DNA from: Colius striatus
Lineage: Eukaryota; Chordata; Aves; Coliiformes; Coliidae
Length of the DNA: 64,000 nt
Assembly (NCBI RefSeq): GCF_028858725.1
Contig: NC_084760.1
Span: 62,873,867 to 62,937,866 of the forward strand
Reading direction: 5' to 3'
Each line of letters begins with the position of its first letter. The first letter of the stretch is position 1. A program made the translations under genes and the position numbers. Shown in pieces: positions 24,671-37,300 of this stretch. The notes below the pieces were generated by a model. That model saw only the letters and a program-made list of their open reading frames with translations, ran no database searches and had not been told where the DNA came from.

Positions 24671-27600
24671 GCAGAGCTGAACCTCTGCTCCCTTTGCCTA
24701 GTTCACATCACCCTCCTCAGGGCCACCACAGCAATTAAAAGCAACAACATTGTATTTTAAAGTCTTGTAAGCCACCACCAAGAGAGGAGGTTGGTGTAGA
24801 CCATCATCGACTACCAGCACGCCCATGGAATAGCTCATCACAGTGCTCAAAGCTGAAAAACAAAGCAGCATTCTCTTCAGGAAAGTGCTGCTTTCCATGT
24901 CTAATGGGACCAGGGTCTGACCCAAATTGATGTGGGCTCAGTCCACTGCATACATTTACACTTTATTGTGTAGTGTGAATACATGCAGATACATGAGATG
25001 TGTTTTGTGCATAGATTCTTGTAAGTCCAGCCACTGCCCTCCTCTGAGCACTCTGCATGTTTAAAGAGCAATACCTACAGTAGTAACGTGTTAATCATGC
25101 TCTCGGAATACTTGTGTCACAACAGTAAATGCAGTTTTCTGGTAACTTCCCCAAGTAATCTTTCCTGAGCATTCAACAGCAATAGGATTACCACCACTGT
25201 CTCTTGATTAACATGCTTTAAGATCTCTAAGATACAGATTTAATACTCTTATAGTGATAAACACTTATGTGAGAGTAACCAACTTAATTTAGCATCTAGA
25301 AAGAATCATTAGGGAAAGATTTACATAGACCTGGGCAAATCTTTCCTTGTAAAGCTCCAAGCACAGGCAACACAGCATTTGCCTCATCACAGATAAAAAG
25401 TTCATGTCCTCTGGCCTATAGCTGGCTCATATCAAGGCCAAGCAGAGTTTACACCTGAGACTTGTAAGGTAGTTTGCCATTCACTCAGAGCTTCAACTTC
25501 TGTTTAAAACCTTACTGTAAAATTTGTTGACAAATCTTTACTTGCTAAAGACGTATCCCCCACCTCTACATAGCTTGTGTTTCCATATGTAATATCCATC
25601 GGCATTTGAGAGAGTAGCATTTCAGTGTTGAGATCTCCACTGCAGAGCTCAGCATAGCATGAAAGCAAGTGGCAAATGAGTTAGCAAGTAGAGAGGTGCA
25701 GCTCCTTGTGCTGCCTGCACTTTATACATTTCTTCACAGCTGAGGCCCCTGCTCAAAGTGTCTAAGCTGGGGAAGTCAAGAGGAGTTACCTCCCTGAATG
25801 TCATTAATACTCAGGACTCAGTCATTGAATTCTTCAGTCCCTATATGCAGGTTCACAAGTTCTCAGGAATGTCCTGTACAGTTCCTGATGTCACCGTCTC
25901 TGCTGCTATCCTCTGTACACCTCCTGTTTGAAAAACCCACAAGAATCAACACATGCTCTTGTGCATCCCAGTGCCCCAGAACTACAACCTTCACTTTTTC
26001 ACAGATACAGTTTTAACATATAGGAGATTGACCACTGCAAAGTCCTACCTATCTCATCTGTGTAGAAGCTTATTCAGAAGTTTGTCATGTGCTTTGGCTA
26101 TTGCCACCTTTTGCAGTCCCTTCTAGAAATGCCATTATTTAGTGATAAATTGTTTTTAACATATAAAAAAAATGCAATGCTTTCTTTCCTCTCCCTTGCT
26201 TTTGAGGTGTGTGCTAAGATTATGCTTAAACAAGCTATTGCTCTGGCTGTAGCCATTTCTAGGAAGATGTACATACAATGCTAATCATAGCACATGGCAT
26301 GAAACATAGGGTTTACTTTCAAATTCCTGATTGTCTCGCTGTTGTTTGAAGAAATAATGCAATCTCATCAATTAAAAAGCAAAGTTTCTCTTTTCTCTCA
26401 GTATAAAAGGACCAAGTTAGCAGTGCATAGAAGCACAAATACTGGATTTTATGCAATGTAGATAACAGCATCAAGCAGCTAGAGATCCCTCTTCACTGAA
26501 CCTCCCTACTGGGAGTAGAGCTTCTATAGGAATACAACCTCAGGGTCTCTCAGCAGCCCTCACCAGCAACACGCTTGAGACTCCAGGAAGTTGTAGCTCC
26601 TCTTTCTGTTGTTTCCACTAATTTCCCTCAGAACAAATACTCTGTCTGTGACACTACTTGTATATCATGTCAAACAAACAGCTTTAGCCAAACATGGAGT
26701 GCTGGCTATTTAAAAAAGGAGAAAATAAAAAAGCACATGGCATTAAGGATGTCTTTTGACTTAGTGCTCAGAGGTGTCCAAGCTAAAAACAAACAGCAGA
26801 GGGAAGAAGAAATGCCCTAATTCTGTGCATATCAGCAGAGCTGTGTGATCCTGGATTAATGCAATAATGAGCTCACCTAGGGGACTAGATGCCTCAAGGA
26901 TGCCTCCTTATTTTTGACCAATTTGCAAGTTGAGGTTTGCATAGCCTCCACTGCCACGCTGAATTAGGGAAGTGAGTTTCTGGAAGACTTTTATTTTGTT
27001 AAGAAACATGGCAACAGGATCTATTCCAATCCTTTTACCCAAACTTCCCACTTTTCAAAAGGTATTTTTATACTTTCATACATTTAATCCAAATCCCATG
27101 GAGCACCAGGGCCCTATTTCTTATCCATGCCTTTGGTTTGTCTGGGCTACAGTGGAGGGCTGTGCTTCCAGTGGAAGCAAGCTGAGCCAAGAGGGAGGCA
27201 CAGGTACACAGGCTCCAGCAAGGGACAAATATCACCTCCACAAGCAGGCCGTGGCCCCCAAGCCCCCAGCTCTACATAAGGAAGCAGGATTCAGTACCAA
27301 AGGTAGAACAGCCAGAAAGGGCAGAGCACAGTGGTGCCAGAGCCTTGTGCTGCACACTCTTGGCTAGAGCAGAGGGAAGCAAGAAGTTTAAAAGTATACG
27401 ATGACAGCAGCAAGCATCTTGTTTCAATTCCTCCCAACTTTCTCTTCTTCCCCACTTCTCCCACCTTTTGTCATTGTTTGTGAGACTGCAAACATAGTTC
27501 AGTGGGCCCTTCAACCAGAACTGAAAACTGAAAGCAAGCCAAAGGGAGCAGATGCTCCATTTTGCCAAAGATCTAACCCTTTCCTGTTCAAAACTTTAAA

Positions 27601-28042
27601 ATAAATAGATAAATCAGATTTTATTTCCATGATGATGGCTGCCATAGGAAGCATTTTACCACAACACATGATTCCCAGGACTTCATCTCTCTAGCTGTAT
27701 ATTCAGGAGGAGCCACTGATATTTTCTAAGAGAGACTGTAAACATCCTTGTCAAGCAAGTGCTTACACTGGGTTTACCTTCTACTGAGTTCATGCCTAGC
27801 TGCAATTCCCTGGGTCTCATCCACATTTCCTCCCTCTACCTTTCTGCTCTTCTTTAGAAAAAGACCTGCCCGTGTCCTGTTGTGCTGCTAGCTTTGTTTG
27901 GTCCTTGGGTGTCCAGTGGTCAGGCAGTCACTGTCAGCTGGCTTGCAAATTGTATTTTGTGTACATTTTATTCTGACCGAATTCTGAAATGGAAATATTT
28001 TAAAACAAAAGTTATAAACTATTTATGTTGCTTGTGTTGTAG

Positions 28043-28067
28043 AATAAAGAAGCAAATGCAAAATAAA
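28043..28067 (+). terminator. ARFGEF3: Candidate distal poly(A) signals of ARFGEF3
   Basis: AATAAA occurs at 28,043-28,048 and again at 28,062-28,067. T/G-rich sequence (TGTTTTGGTTTTGTC) follows at once, as expected of a downstream element. Cleavage would fall near 28,080. Confidence 0.45.
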
Positions 28068-28797
28068 TTATGTTTTGGTTTTGTCTAAAGAAAGTTGCTT
28101 TACATTTACTGGTGAAGCAAAGGAACGGGGCTGAGGAAGGGCCTGTCATACTGGTACATACTGGCAGGGACTCTAGTTTTCACAGATGACCTGGGGAATT
28201 TAGCCACTTCGATCTGCAGAGCTGTTGCTTGGTTTTTTGTTTTACAGTGGGAAGTGAAATGGAAACACTTTAACAAATGAGCCCTACACCACTGCTAGAC
28301 AGAGTTTGGGCTTGCAGGGATGGAGAAGGATGAAACCACTGAGATAGCTAAAAGTGCAAGTAGACACTGTGCAGCATTTTGAAGTATTTAACAGGTGAAG
28401 CATTTTTCTCATCATTAAAGTGAGGAAAGTATTTCTAGCTTTTTAAAAAGTTACATCTCTTAAAGTAAAACAAAACACCACACAATCATGGCAGAAAAGG
28501 CACCTACTTTCACTCACATCAATAACTTTGAAAACTCTCCCAAAAGATAACCTTAGGGATTGATCTGCACAAATTCTGTCACACATCAAGGTAACCACTA
28601 TACTGCCTCAGAAATCCAGGCAGTGCCTATCCCACCAACTCCCCAGCATGAAACCCACTGCTCAAACACCTCTAGGGACAAACAGCCATCACAGGACAGG
28701 GCTCCTCAGAGCGCTAGTTTATAGCCAAACTTTCATTGGGTTTTTAAGCTAGTCATTCCCCAGCCACATGCAGTTTAGCAAAAAATGTTCAAATATT

Positions 28798-28905
28798 TCA
28801 TACAATCACAACCTTTTAGGTCAGAGAAGATTCTTGAGGTCGAGTCCAACCATTAGTCTAGCAAGTCCATCACTAAACCATGTTCCCACGTCTCTAAAAA
28901 CCTCA
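28798..28905 (-). mobile_element. CR1 LINE 3' end fragment
   Basis: An inverted, strongly diverged CR1 3' end starts near the ATACAATCACAACCTTTTAGG tail. It continues through GAGTCCAACCATTAGTCTAGC and CACTAAACCATGTTCCC. Confidence 0.75.
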
Positions 28906-31900
28906 AAAGTTGGATCAATGATCACTCCTGCTGGAGAAAAACCCATAAGAGAATTGTCACGGGCCTCCCTGAAGGCAAGGGTGTTTCAGCAACAACAGGA
29001 ACCTTTAGGGAACATCCCTGCATGCTCAGGGCTGATATCCACTGGCCAAAGACAAGCTTTTCCCATAATCTCAAGAGTGAAAATGCAGCCAGCATTCCCA
29101 CACAGCCTCACCAGGATCTCTGGCCATGTGTGAAGCAACACAAGGTCTGGCCTTTGATGTCTGTTATGCAACAGCCTCAGCAGCATGAAGGTTAAGAGCA
29201 GATCACAAAACAACTAAATCAGGATGTGATGCTCAAATAATCTTATGGCACTTCTGGCAAAATGAGTGTGTTAAATCCTAACAGTCACATCCAATTCCAT
29301 TCCAGGAAGCCATCTTCTACTGCTCCACGTGTCTCATTTACATCCCACAAAAGAGATTTTCATCTCCTCCTAAGCAACATTCATGGACGTAAAACAGAAA
29401 CTGGGTAAATAAAGAAAGTACAGCTCCTCCATTTCACTCACTCCTTACAGGTTCAAGTTCCCAGCTGCCTTCTCACTAACAGTGGGGTCAGACTAGCACA
29501 GCTTCTGCCACACTAGTGGGAGAGGAAGAGGTCCATGCATGGTGGAAGTAGCAAACTTTGTTCCTCAACAAAGGAAGAAGCCCAAGTATCTTGTATGTAA
29601 CTAGAAAGTGTTAAGAACACCTGACAAATAAAACAGCTGTCAACATGGTTTTTAAAGAGAGACTTTTTAAAGAAGGAATGAAGAGCCACCTTAGTAAATC
29701 TCAAGCACTGTCTCATCTTCAGCAGAGTCACTGAATTCACATGCCGCATTCCAGAACATGGTGCAGGAAAGGCAGCAGCCATTTAATGCGTTGCTTTGTA
29801 GACAAGATTTGATAGATTGCATTTGATTTTGAGCAGTGATGAAAGTTTCCCATAGGAGTTGTTAGCAAAACATATTTATCAGAAGAAAGTGGTTCAATTT
29901 TGAAAGGCTGCCTTTTAGGTCCAGGAAGGGCAGCTCTCAACTCCATCTAGAGCCTACCACAAGTCAGACCTGCAGGAGGCTCAGAACACCCACCAAAGCA
30001 CATGAAACCACCCATCCTATCAGCAGCTTTGGTAAAGGTCTTCCTTCCTCTACCCTTACAAGTGCCCAAGACTGGCACATGGAAATCAAGTCACCTTTGT
30101 CTCCCTCCATGATGTACATTTATTTACAATAAATAGCATTTCAAAACGGATGTTTTTCACAATGTAGGTTTATCACTGTATTCATCTGTGGACAACTAAA
30201 AGTTAAAAACTCCCCTGATACTAAGCTGAACATCTTTCTTCATTGTTATTTTTTGACAGGGTGTCAAGAGAATGCCCAGTGTCACCAGTAACATTCAACA
30301 GATGGGATGAACAACTGAACAAGTAAAAAATTTGTCCTTGGCCTCAAAAGGGTCCAAAGTATCTACAGCACGTGCTCTGGCTTCTTGCTTACCCCAGAGC
30401 TGTTGACCTGTGGCAAGAAGGAGAGGAAAAAAACAAAACAAAACTATACCAACTAACAGCAAAGACAGCTTTTGGGAGGGACAGTAGAAAGGTCAACTGG
30501 AGATAGTAGCAGATACTTCAGGTATAACACTAAAGAGAAGGAAATACCCTTTGGATGCAACAGCTATTGCATGATAGTGTTGCGTAGGGGATGACCAGCA
30601 CATCCATACACCTGCACACTCAGTACCACTGCAGTAATAGTGGGACAGTGTTTTCAGCCATCCTGCTTGAAGCATGCTGTTTCCAGGAAAGGTGTTTCTT
30701 GCTCTGTGTTATACAGATGGAGAAACCTTTATTTTGGTCCACTGAGTGAGTTTGTGACAGAAGTAGAAACAAGAAGTAGAAGCAGGCTCAGGTTCTGTCT
30801 GCTGAGCAGATGAAACTCAGGGTGACCTCCAATTTCTGAGCTTTTGGCAAAGAAGCTAGCAATCAGGATAAACCTCTTAACATATAATATCACTATAAAC
30901 AAACACAAGTTGAACTCTTTATCCTGACACAATGTCCTAGAACAGTGCTCTCAGCTCACAGGTTTCAAAATCCAACAGAACTCCAAATAAATCACAACTA
31001 TTTGGATGCAAGCACAGGTCAGTTAGGTCCTAGTCTTATACTGAAGAGAAAAGACACCCCACATAAAACCCAAAACCCAACACATTAGTCGGGATGCAAT
31101 TTTCTGACTCTTGATAGAAATCCATAGCAGTAAATTTGGTTTAGTTTTTTGTTTCATTTTTACAAGAGAATTGTACCTTTGTCTACAATGTATTACTAGG
31201 AGATCCTTATCCTGGTTTGCCAGCTCTGAGGAAATATGCCCAAGCTGAATTTGTTTGCTGTGACCACTTCTGAGGAGGTCTGCCATCATCCTCATTCACT
31301 GCCACAGTCTGACAAAATTACAACCGATTAAAATAATTTAGCATACTTTCCTGCATGGTACTTATCAATTATTTATTATGGTTTTGAATGCTACATTACA
31401 TTCCTGGCAGACACCTTCGTGCTTCAAATCAGGTTCTCCTTTGTGCCAGAGATTATGGGAGGAGAAACAGATCAGAACAAAACTGAATAAGATGCTATAT
31501 TGAAATCCATGCCTACAAGTAAGTGTGCCCAGGAGGTCAGAAACAGACAAATCTTCAAGCTTGGGAAACAAGAATGTCAAACATAATGAGAAAGTGAAAA
31601 ATGGTTTTGAAAATGTATTGTGGTAACTCATGTAAGGAGAGGAAGGGAACAAGGCTCTTGGTTGGTTCGACACACTCACCTGCAAAAGCAATTCATCTTC
31701 TCTTGAGAAAACACAGGAATCTGTTTCTGGCACAACAAGGGCAAGCACCCTGATAAAAATGTTCTTTTAAAGTCCCAGGTGCAGGGATGGTCATCAGAGC
31801 AGATCTTGCATCTCTCTTGCATACATTACCTTTTCTTTTAAGAGGACACTAAATAATTGAACATCTCAGTGCAGGCTCTTGTGACCAGCCACAAGCCCAA

Positions 31901-32208
31901 GAGAATAAAGATCATTAGTTTGCAAACTCAACCATGAAAAAAAAAAAGAAAAAAAAAGACTGAAGGTTCACTCACTAATAATTCTTTTCTTTCAAGTTTT
32001 CAATCAGATCTCCTTTAGCATTTCAGGGGAACAAGAGCATTACGAGGGATGGAACAGAAATGCGGTGTAACAGCATGCCATAGAGGTTTTAGGCAGAGCT
32101 GTACTGAGAGTAGGCCAAGAAGGATGACCACCGTTAAGAGTCTGCTAAAGTAGTGCTGGGGTGTAGGGTAAGCTGTGCTTGCCTGACAACAGCACAGATC
32201 AGCAGCAA

Positions 32209-32405
32209 TTCACAGAATGCAAGGGGCTGGAAGAGACCTGTAAAGATTTCATAGTCCAACCCCCCTACTCAAAGCAGGTCCACCTAGATGAGGTGGCACA
32301 GCAATATGTCCAGGTGGGATTTGAAAACCTCCAGAGAAGGCGGCTCCACACCCTCCCTGGGCAGCCTGTGCCAGGGCTCCCTCATCCTCACAGGGAAGAA
32401 TTTTG
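32209..32405 (-). mobile_element. CR1 LINE 3' end fragment
   Basis: Reads as an inverted CR1: TTCACAGAATGCAAGGGGC tail, CAAAGCAGGTCCACCTAGAT, CCCTCCCTGGGCAGCCTGTG and CAGGGCTCCCTCATCCTCAC. Confidence 0.9.
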
Positions 32406-33817
32406 CTGAAGATTGCTGAAGAAAAAAGGGATGAGAAAGAAGCGCCTGAGGCAGGGCACAAGTGCCAAACTACATCACTTTTAGTGTCTCTGTTGGAGCT
32501 TCAGTCATCAAACCAAGCCAGGCTGACTGGACAAGCATCCCTTTCAAGGAGGCACATGATAAAATGCAACATTTGAAGCAAGATAAAACACAAAAAAACT
32601 CCAACCAACAAACCAAGAGCAACATCAATACAGAAATGCCTCTAACCAGTCAAGTCTAGTGTTCCCTCAACAACCTAAGTCTATTATAACTGTTCACCTG
32701 TGCAGGCCCCATTGCCACACAGCAGCCACCTGTTTCCTCCTGCTATAACACACTATCACTTGGCGTTGAGCATGTGAGGCTATGCCTGGAAATAGGATGA
32801 GAGGATCCCCACCTCATAGCAGAAAACAAATCAAATCACCACCTCATCTGTTCTGTTCATGGCCAATTCTGTTTGTATACCACTGCTCCAAGTAAAATCT
32901 AATAGATCTTTATAGGCACATTTTCCTTTTAATCAGCCTGGACCCAAACTTTCCCCACTGTACAACTAACTGCCCATCAACAGCTTTACATAGGAACAAC
33001 ATTAGGCCAGCTGCATCAATGCAGCCAATGCAGTATGTACTGGAAGGCCATACAGGGCACTGTCTGCCCACTCATTATCCAAGAAAGGGGTCACTGCAGT
33101 GGGCATTTTCTCAATACACTCTGAGATGGCAATAAAGTCTCCTGGATTTAGGATGTGACAGGCTGCACATGAGAAAGAGCTGTTCAGGTCGTCCATTCAA
33201 TCTCTCCAAGTCCCAGATCAGAATTTCCTTTGCTATTGCTTTGTCCTTTCTATTTGTACAAGCCTCCCCCTCAATGACACCTTCCCACAGGACATGCTGT
33301 TGTTCACTTCCATACACCTCAATATCTGCACATCATTCTTGGTCTGCAGTTTAAATTTGCCAGCAGAAAATCTGTTAGGTATAAAGCTGTCCATGCTGAA
33401 TAATTGTCCTCTGCAGCTCCATTGTTCAGGTCCAAGGTGTAGTTGTTCCCATCCAATCATCCACACATCCCTCAGACAACCTGTTTCTTTCATGATCTCC
33501 TGCTTTCAATGCCACACTCAGCTGCCTGGATAAGCCTCTCAATTCAAGAAGCCACTCTTTAAAGCCTTTTTCTTGATATTTGTAGCTTTCTATTGAGGGT
33601 GTGGCATGGTGCCTTATCTTTTTTCCCACCAAGGGCCTTTCATTTCCAATCCCATAACACAGTTTCCACTCACATCTCTGTAAGCTCTCATCTCCCCAGA
33701 CCAAGGACACTGTCACTGCCCCTACTACACTGTTTTAAGCACATATCCTTGTGGCCTTACACCATCCATTCTGAAACGTTTTTACATTTTTATGTCAGGA
33801 AGTGCCTGCCTTTTGTG

Positions 33818-34322
33818 TTTTGGGCTCCCCAGCTCAAGAGAGACAGAGAACTGCTGGAGAGAGTCCAGTGCAGGGCCACCAAGATGATCAGGGGACTGGA
33901 GCACCTTCCTTATGAGGAAAGGCTGTGGGAACTGGGGCTTTTCAGCCTGGAGGAGACTGAGTGGGGGACCTCATCAATGCTTATAGATACCTAGAGGGGA
34001 AGAGCTGAGACAATGGGGTGAGTCTTTTTTCTGTGGTGCCCAGTGACAGGACAAGAAGTAATGGACACAAGCTAGAACAGAGGAAGCTCCATTTGAACAT
34101 GAGAAGAAACTTCTTTCCTGTTCAGGTGAGGGAGCCCTGGCACAGGCTGCCCAGGGAGGGTGTGGTGTCTATTTCTCTGGAGGTTTTCAAAACCCTCCTG
34201 GATATGTTCCTGTGCCCCCTGATCTAGGTAGACCTGCTTTAGCAGGGGAGAGTAGGTAGAGGGAGGATTGATCTAGATGATCTCTAGAGGTCCCTTCCAA
34301 TCCCTACCGTTCTGTGATTCTG
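33818..34322 (+). mobile_element. CR1 LINE, end of ORF2 and 3' UTR
   Basis: A + strand CR1 with the ORF2 C-terminal sequence [20 protein letters not shown] and GLFSLEET, then the typical 3' UTR and a terminal GTTCTGTGATTCTG octamer repeat at about 34,309-34,322. Small indels break the reading frame. Confidence 0.95.
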
Positions 34323-37300
34323 CAACTCATTTCTGTTCCTCTGGACATTTTAATTTCCAGTCTATAGCTCCATAGTAAGAGCTCTTCAGCCTTCTCCGTG
34401 CAGTTTTTTTAGGTAGCTTCAGCATCTACTAGAGCAGTGCCTCTTTATCTGTCCAATAGACATTACTGGGTAACACGTATGCAAAAGCTTAGCAAGTAGT
34501 TAACATGCAGCACACACACTGCCACTAACTGGCACTAACAGCATCACAGGCAAAAGCAACCAATGGGAGTTTGACCTGCTCCAAGTGAAACCAAAGTCAT
34601 CACACTCAGCACAGTGTCATGGGGGACCCACTGCACCGAGAGGACACCCCAAGGAGGAGGACACATCTGCCTGGAATTCCCTCACTTCTCTTCCCACCTG
34701 CCTGGTGGGGAAGAGTTTTCCCTTCTCCCTGCCCCTTCAGGTAACTTTGTGGTCAATGTGTTGCCACCAGTCCTGCTAATAAAATTAGCTGACCTGTTTT
34801 TGTGTCACAAGGTTCATATCCTCAAATCTAGACTTGGCCACAACTTTGTCGACAAGCTGAACCATTAACAAGTACACAGGAGAAAATAAAGCTCTTGCCA
34901 TGTCTGTAGATTTGGGGCATTTTCTATACACAAGATTTTCTTCATGTATTTCATTTCTGTATCAAACTTTCTTTTACAGGTTGCAGGAGGCTGTGCCTAT
35001 ATGTGCCCTATATGCTGGAAGCATAAATCTTTAGATTCACAACAGGAGATTCAGACGTGAACTCTGAATCACAACAGAACACAAAAAGTGTTATTTCAAG
35101 AAAAGAGATGTTCCAGTTCACCTAAATTAAAACAGCACAGCATTGCCCAAAGCCTCTCGGTTGCTTCTCTGATAAATAATGCACACTTCAATTCAGGGAG
35201 TTTCATATGGATTCAGAAGTCCATAGACAGGAATAATTCTACCCCTTGTCCTAAAGGCTCTCCCTTGGCCTTTCCTTGACAACTGAGCACAACACTGAAC
35301 ATATATCTCCCAATTCACAGTCCCAGTTCTAATACAGATGCAGTCTGCAGCTTCAGGGAAGCCACCTAACCAGTGATGAGCTGGGGTTAAAGAGAAGCAA
35401 GTAACCTGCCTAGTCTAGAGGCAAGCCAGTGAGAGCTAGATAACCTCTGTAACTCTAGCTTATCCTCCAACATACCACAGGTTTCTCCCTTGGCTCTCCA
35501 AGAGGCCACTCGAGGAACTGGCAGTACCTAACCTTTTAACTTTTCTTTTACAGAGCCTGAAGGTCCCCCAAACACTGTGTCTTTGATTCAGTTTGTCATA
35601 TCACTCATCCTCACAAATACATGTGCCACTGCAATCTGCTACAAGCTTACATCCTGAATCAACTGGTTTAGTTTATACAGATAGTTTTCAACTCCTGGTA
35701 CAGGACAACCTGTAGATCAGGCCCAGTTTCCAGCTCTATTTCAGGACTCCCAAACAGAATACTGGCAATCCTAAATCCTGCAAAAGTTAATTGAACTCAT
35801 TAACACATTTTGGAAAGTTATGATAAAATGATGGAAATTTCAAATGAATCACTTTTCTACTCCTATATTTTGTGCATATATAATCATCTTTTAAATTCTG
35901 AAGTATTTTTGTCTAGGTGATGTTTAGTTTTCATTAATTATTGAAGAAACAACAGCCTTGAGTCAGCATGAGTTGCAAAAACAATCTTTTAGGTACCTTG
36001 GAAAAGCAGAAGATGCTTATTTGCAGGTGACAGCCTAAATGGAAGAACCGGTCAAGAATGCTTTTTTTTCCTTCAAGAACACAAAAGCACCTGATAAGCC
36101 ATGCCACAGGCTCCAGGACAGGAGGCCACACAGTCACCAGGAGGCTATAGCACCAGGATGAATTAGCCTACATAAATGTTCAAGAAACTGGAGTTCAGAT
36201 ACGAAGGTAACTGAATTGCCATGTGCAACTTGACAGTGTATTCCTAATGCCAGATAAATGCATTTTTTGTCAAGCTTTAGTAAAGCAAAAGAAGTTGCCT
36301 CATTTTATTTCAATTACATTGAGTAGGAGTAATATGATGCAGTGGGAAAGTGGCCCACAGTTCACTTATCTGTGACAGGTAAGACGATACACAGATCTCA
36401 ACATCTGTCCCTCTGCATGGAGTCGGTGGTGACATTTCAACTGATTGTGATTGCAAAGAGTCAGAGCCCAGGAGGACAGCATAATTTTCACCAAGAGAAA
36501 GGAGAAGGTCTGACAATGCCAGGAAGACAGAATAATAAGATGGGCATATCTCAGTCTGAAAATAGAAAACGTGCCAAAACATTTCATTGCCGTTTCCCTC
36601 AAAAGAAAAAAAGATCACAGACAAACCTCCCTCAAAACACAAACTAGCAATGAAATCAATTCCCTGACACTTTAACCACACACACACACTCAGAGTTTAG
36701 GACAGTGAGGAAAAAATGTGTCATGCTTCCCCCCAGAACAGTTTGTGTTTTCCAGCCTTTGCCCAAACTGTGGTCTCCTGGAGACTAATGCTGATGCTGA
36801 GAGAGGTCATGGCAGACTGAGGCCCATAGGGACACTGGGGACTAGGTAGCAGCTGCAGGACAGAACAGACGGGGCTCCCTAGTGCCATGGGCACCAGGCT
36901 GCATGAGTGAAGCTTACAACACTGTGTTGGACACCTCAAGACCTGTGGCACAGCCTAGTCAAAGCTGTTGATCCCACCTGGTACCTGACCCTCTCTGGCT
37001 ACTGTCCAAGTTGAAAGGTAGCAGCACATCACTTTTGGACAGTGTTTCCATTTCCCATCACCCTGAAAGGTTTGCAAAGTACTGACAAGATGTATCAGTG
37101 GTTACACAAGGCAACATGGGCTGAAGTAAAAAAGAAACACAACCAAAACCCACAGTCACAAACCACCTCCCTGCCCCCTCGTCTCAAACAAAAAAATACT
37201 TTCCGTAGTTTGGCTAACTAGGAACAAAATACCACACAGTGCATAGTGGCAGACTTGAACAAGAAAGAAACAAGAATTCAGGGTAAAGATGACCAACTGT

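Larger units (their letters stand above)
22130..28085 (+). other. ARFGEF3: Probable long 3' UTR of ARFGEF3
   Basis: No further coding or splice signal follows the TAA at 22,127. The mammalian ARFGEF3 mRNA has a 3' UTR of several kb, so this stretch is plausibly transcribed UTR. Its end is inferred, not seen. Other AATAAA matches occur earlier (23,952 and about 26,724), so shorter forms are possible. An antisense CR1 fragment lies inside it at 24,545. Confidence 0.5.

Noticed and set aside
33593-33994. 133-codon open frame on the + strand
   Set aside because: Its second half is CR1 ORF2 ([13 protein letters not shown] and so on) and the first half is unrelated intergenic sequence.
36310-36687. 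125-codon open frame on the minus strand with an overlapping + strand frame
   Set aside because: No family resemblance, no splice or promoter support, and compositional bias typical of intergenic DNA.
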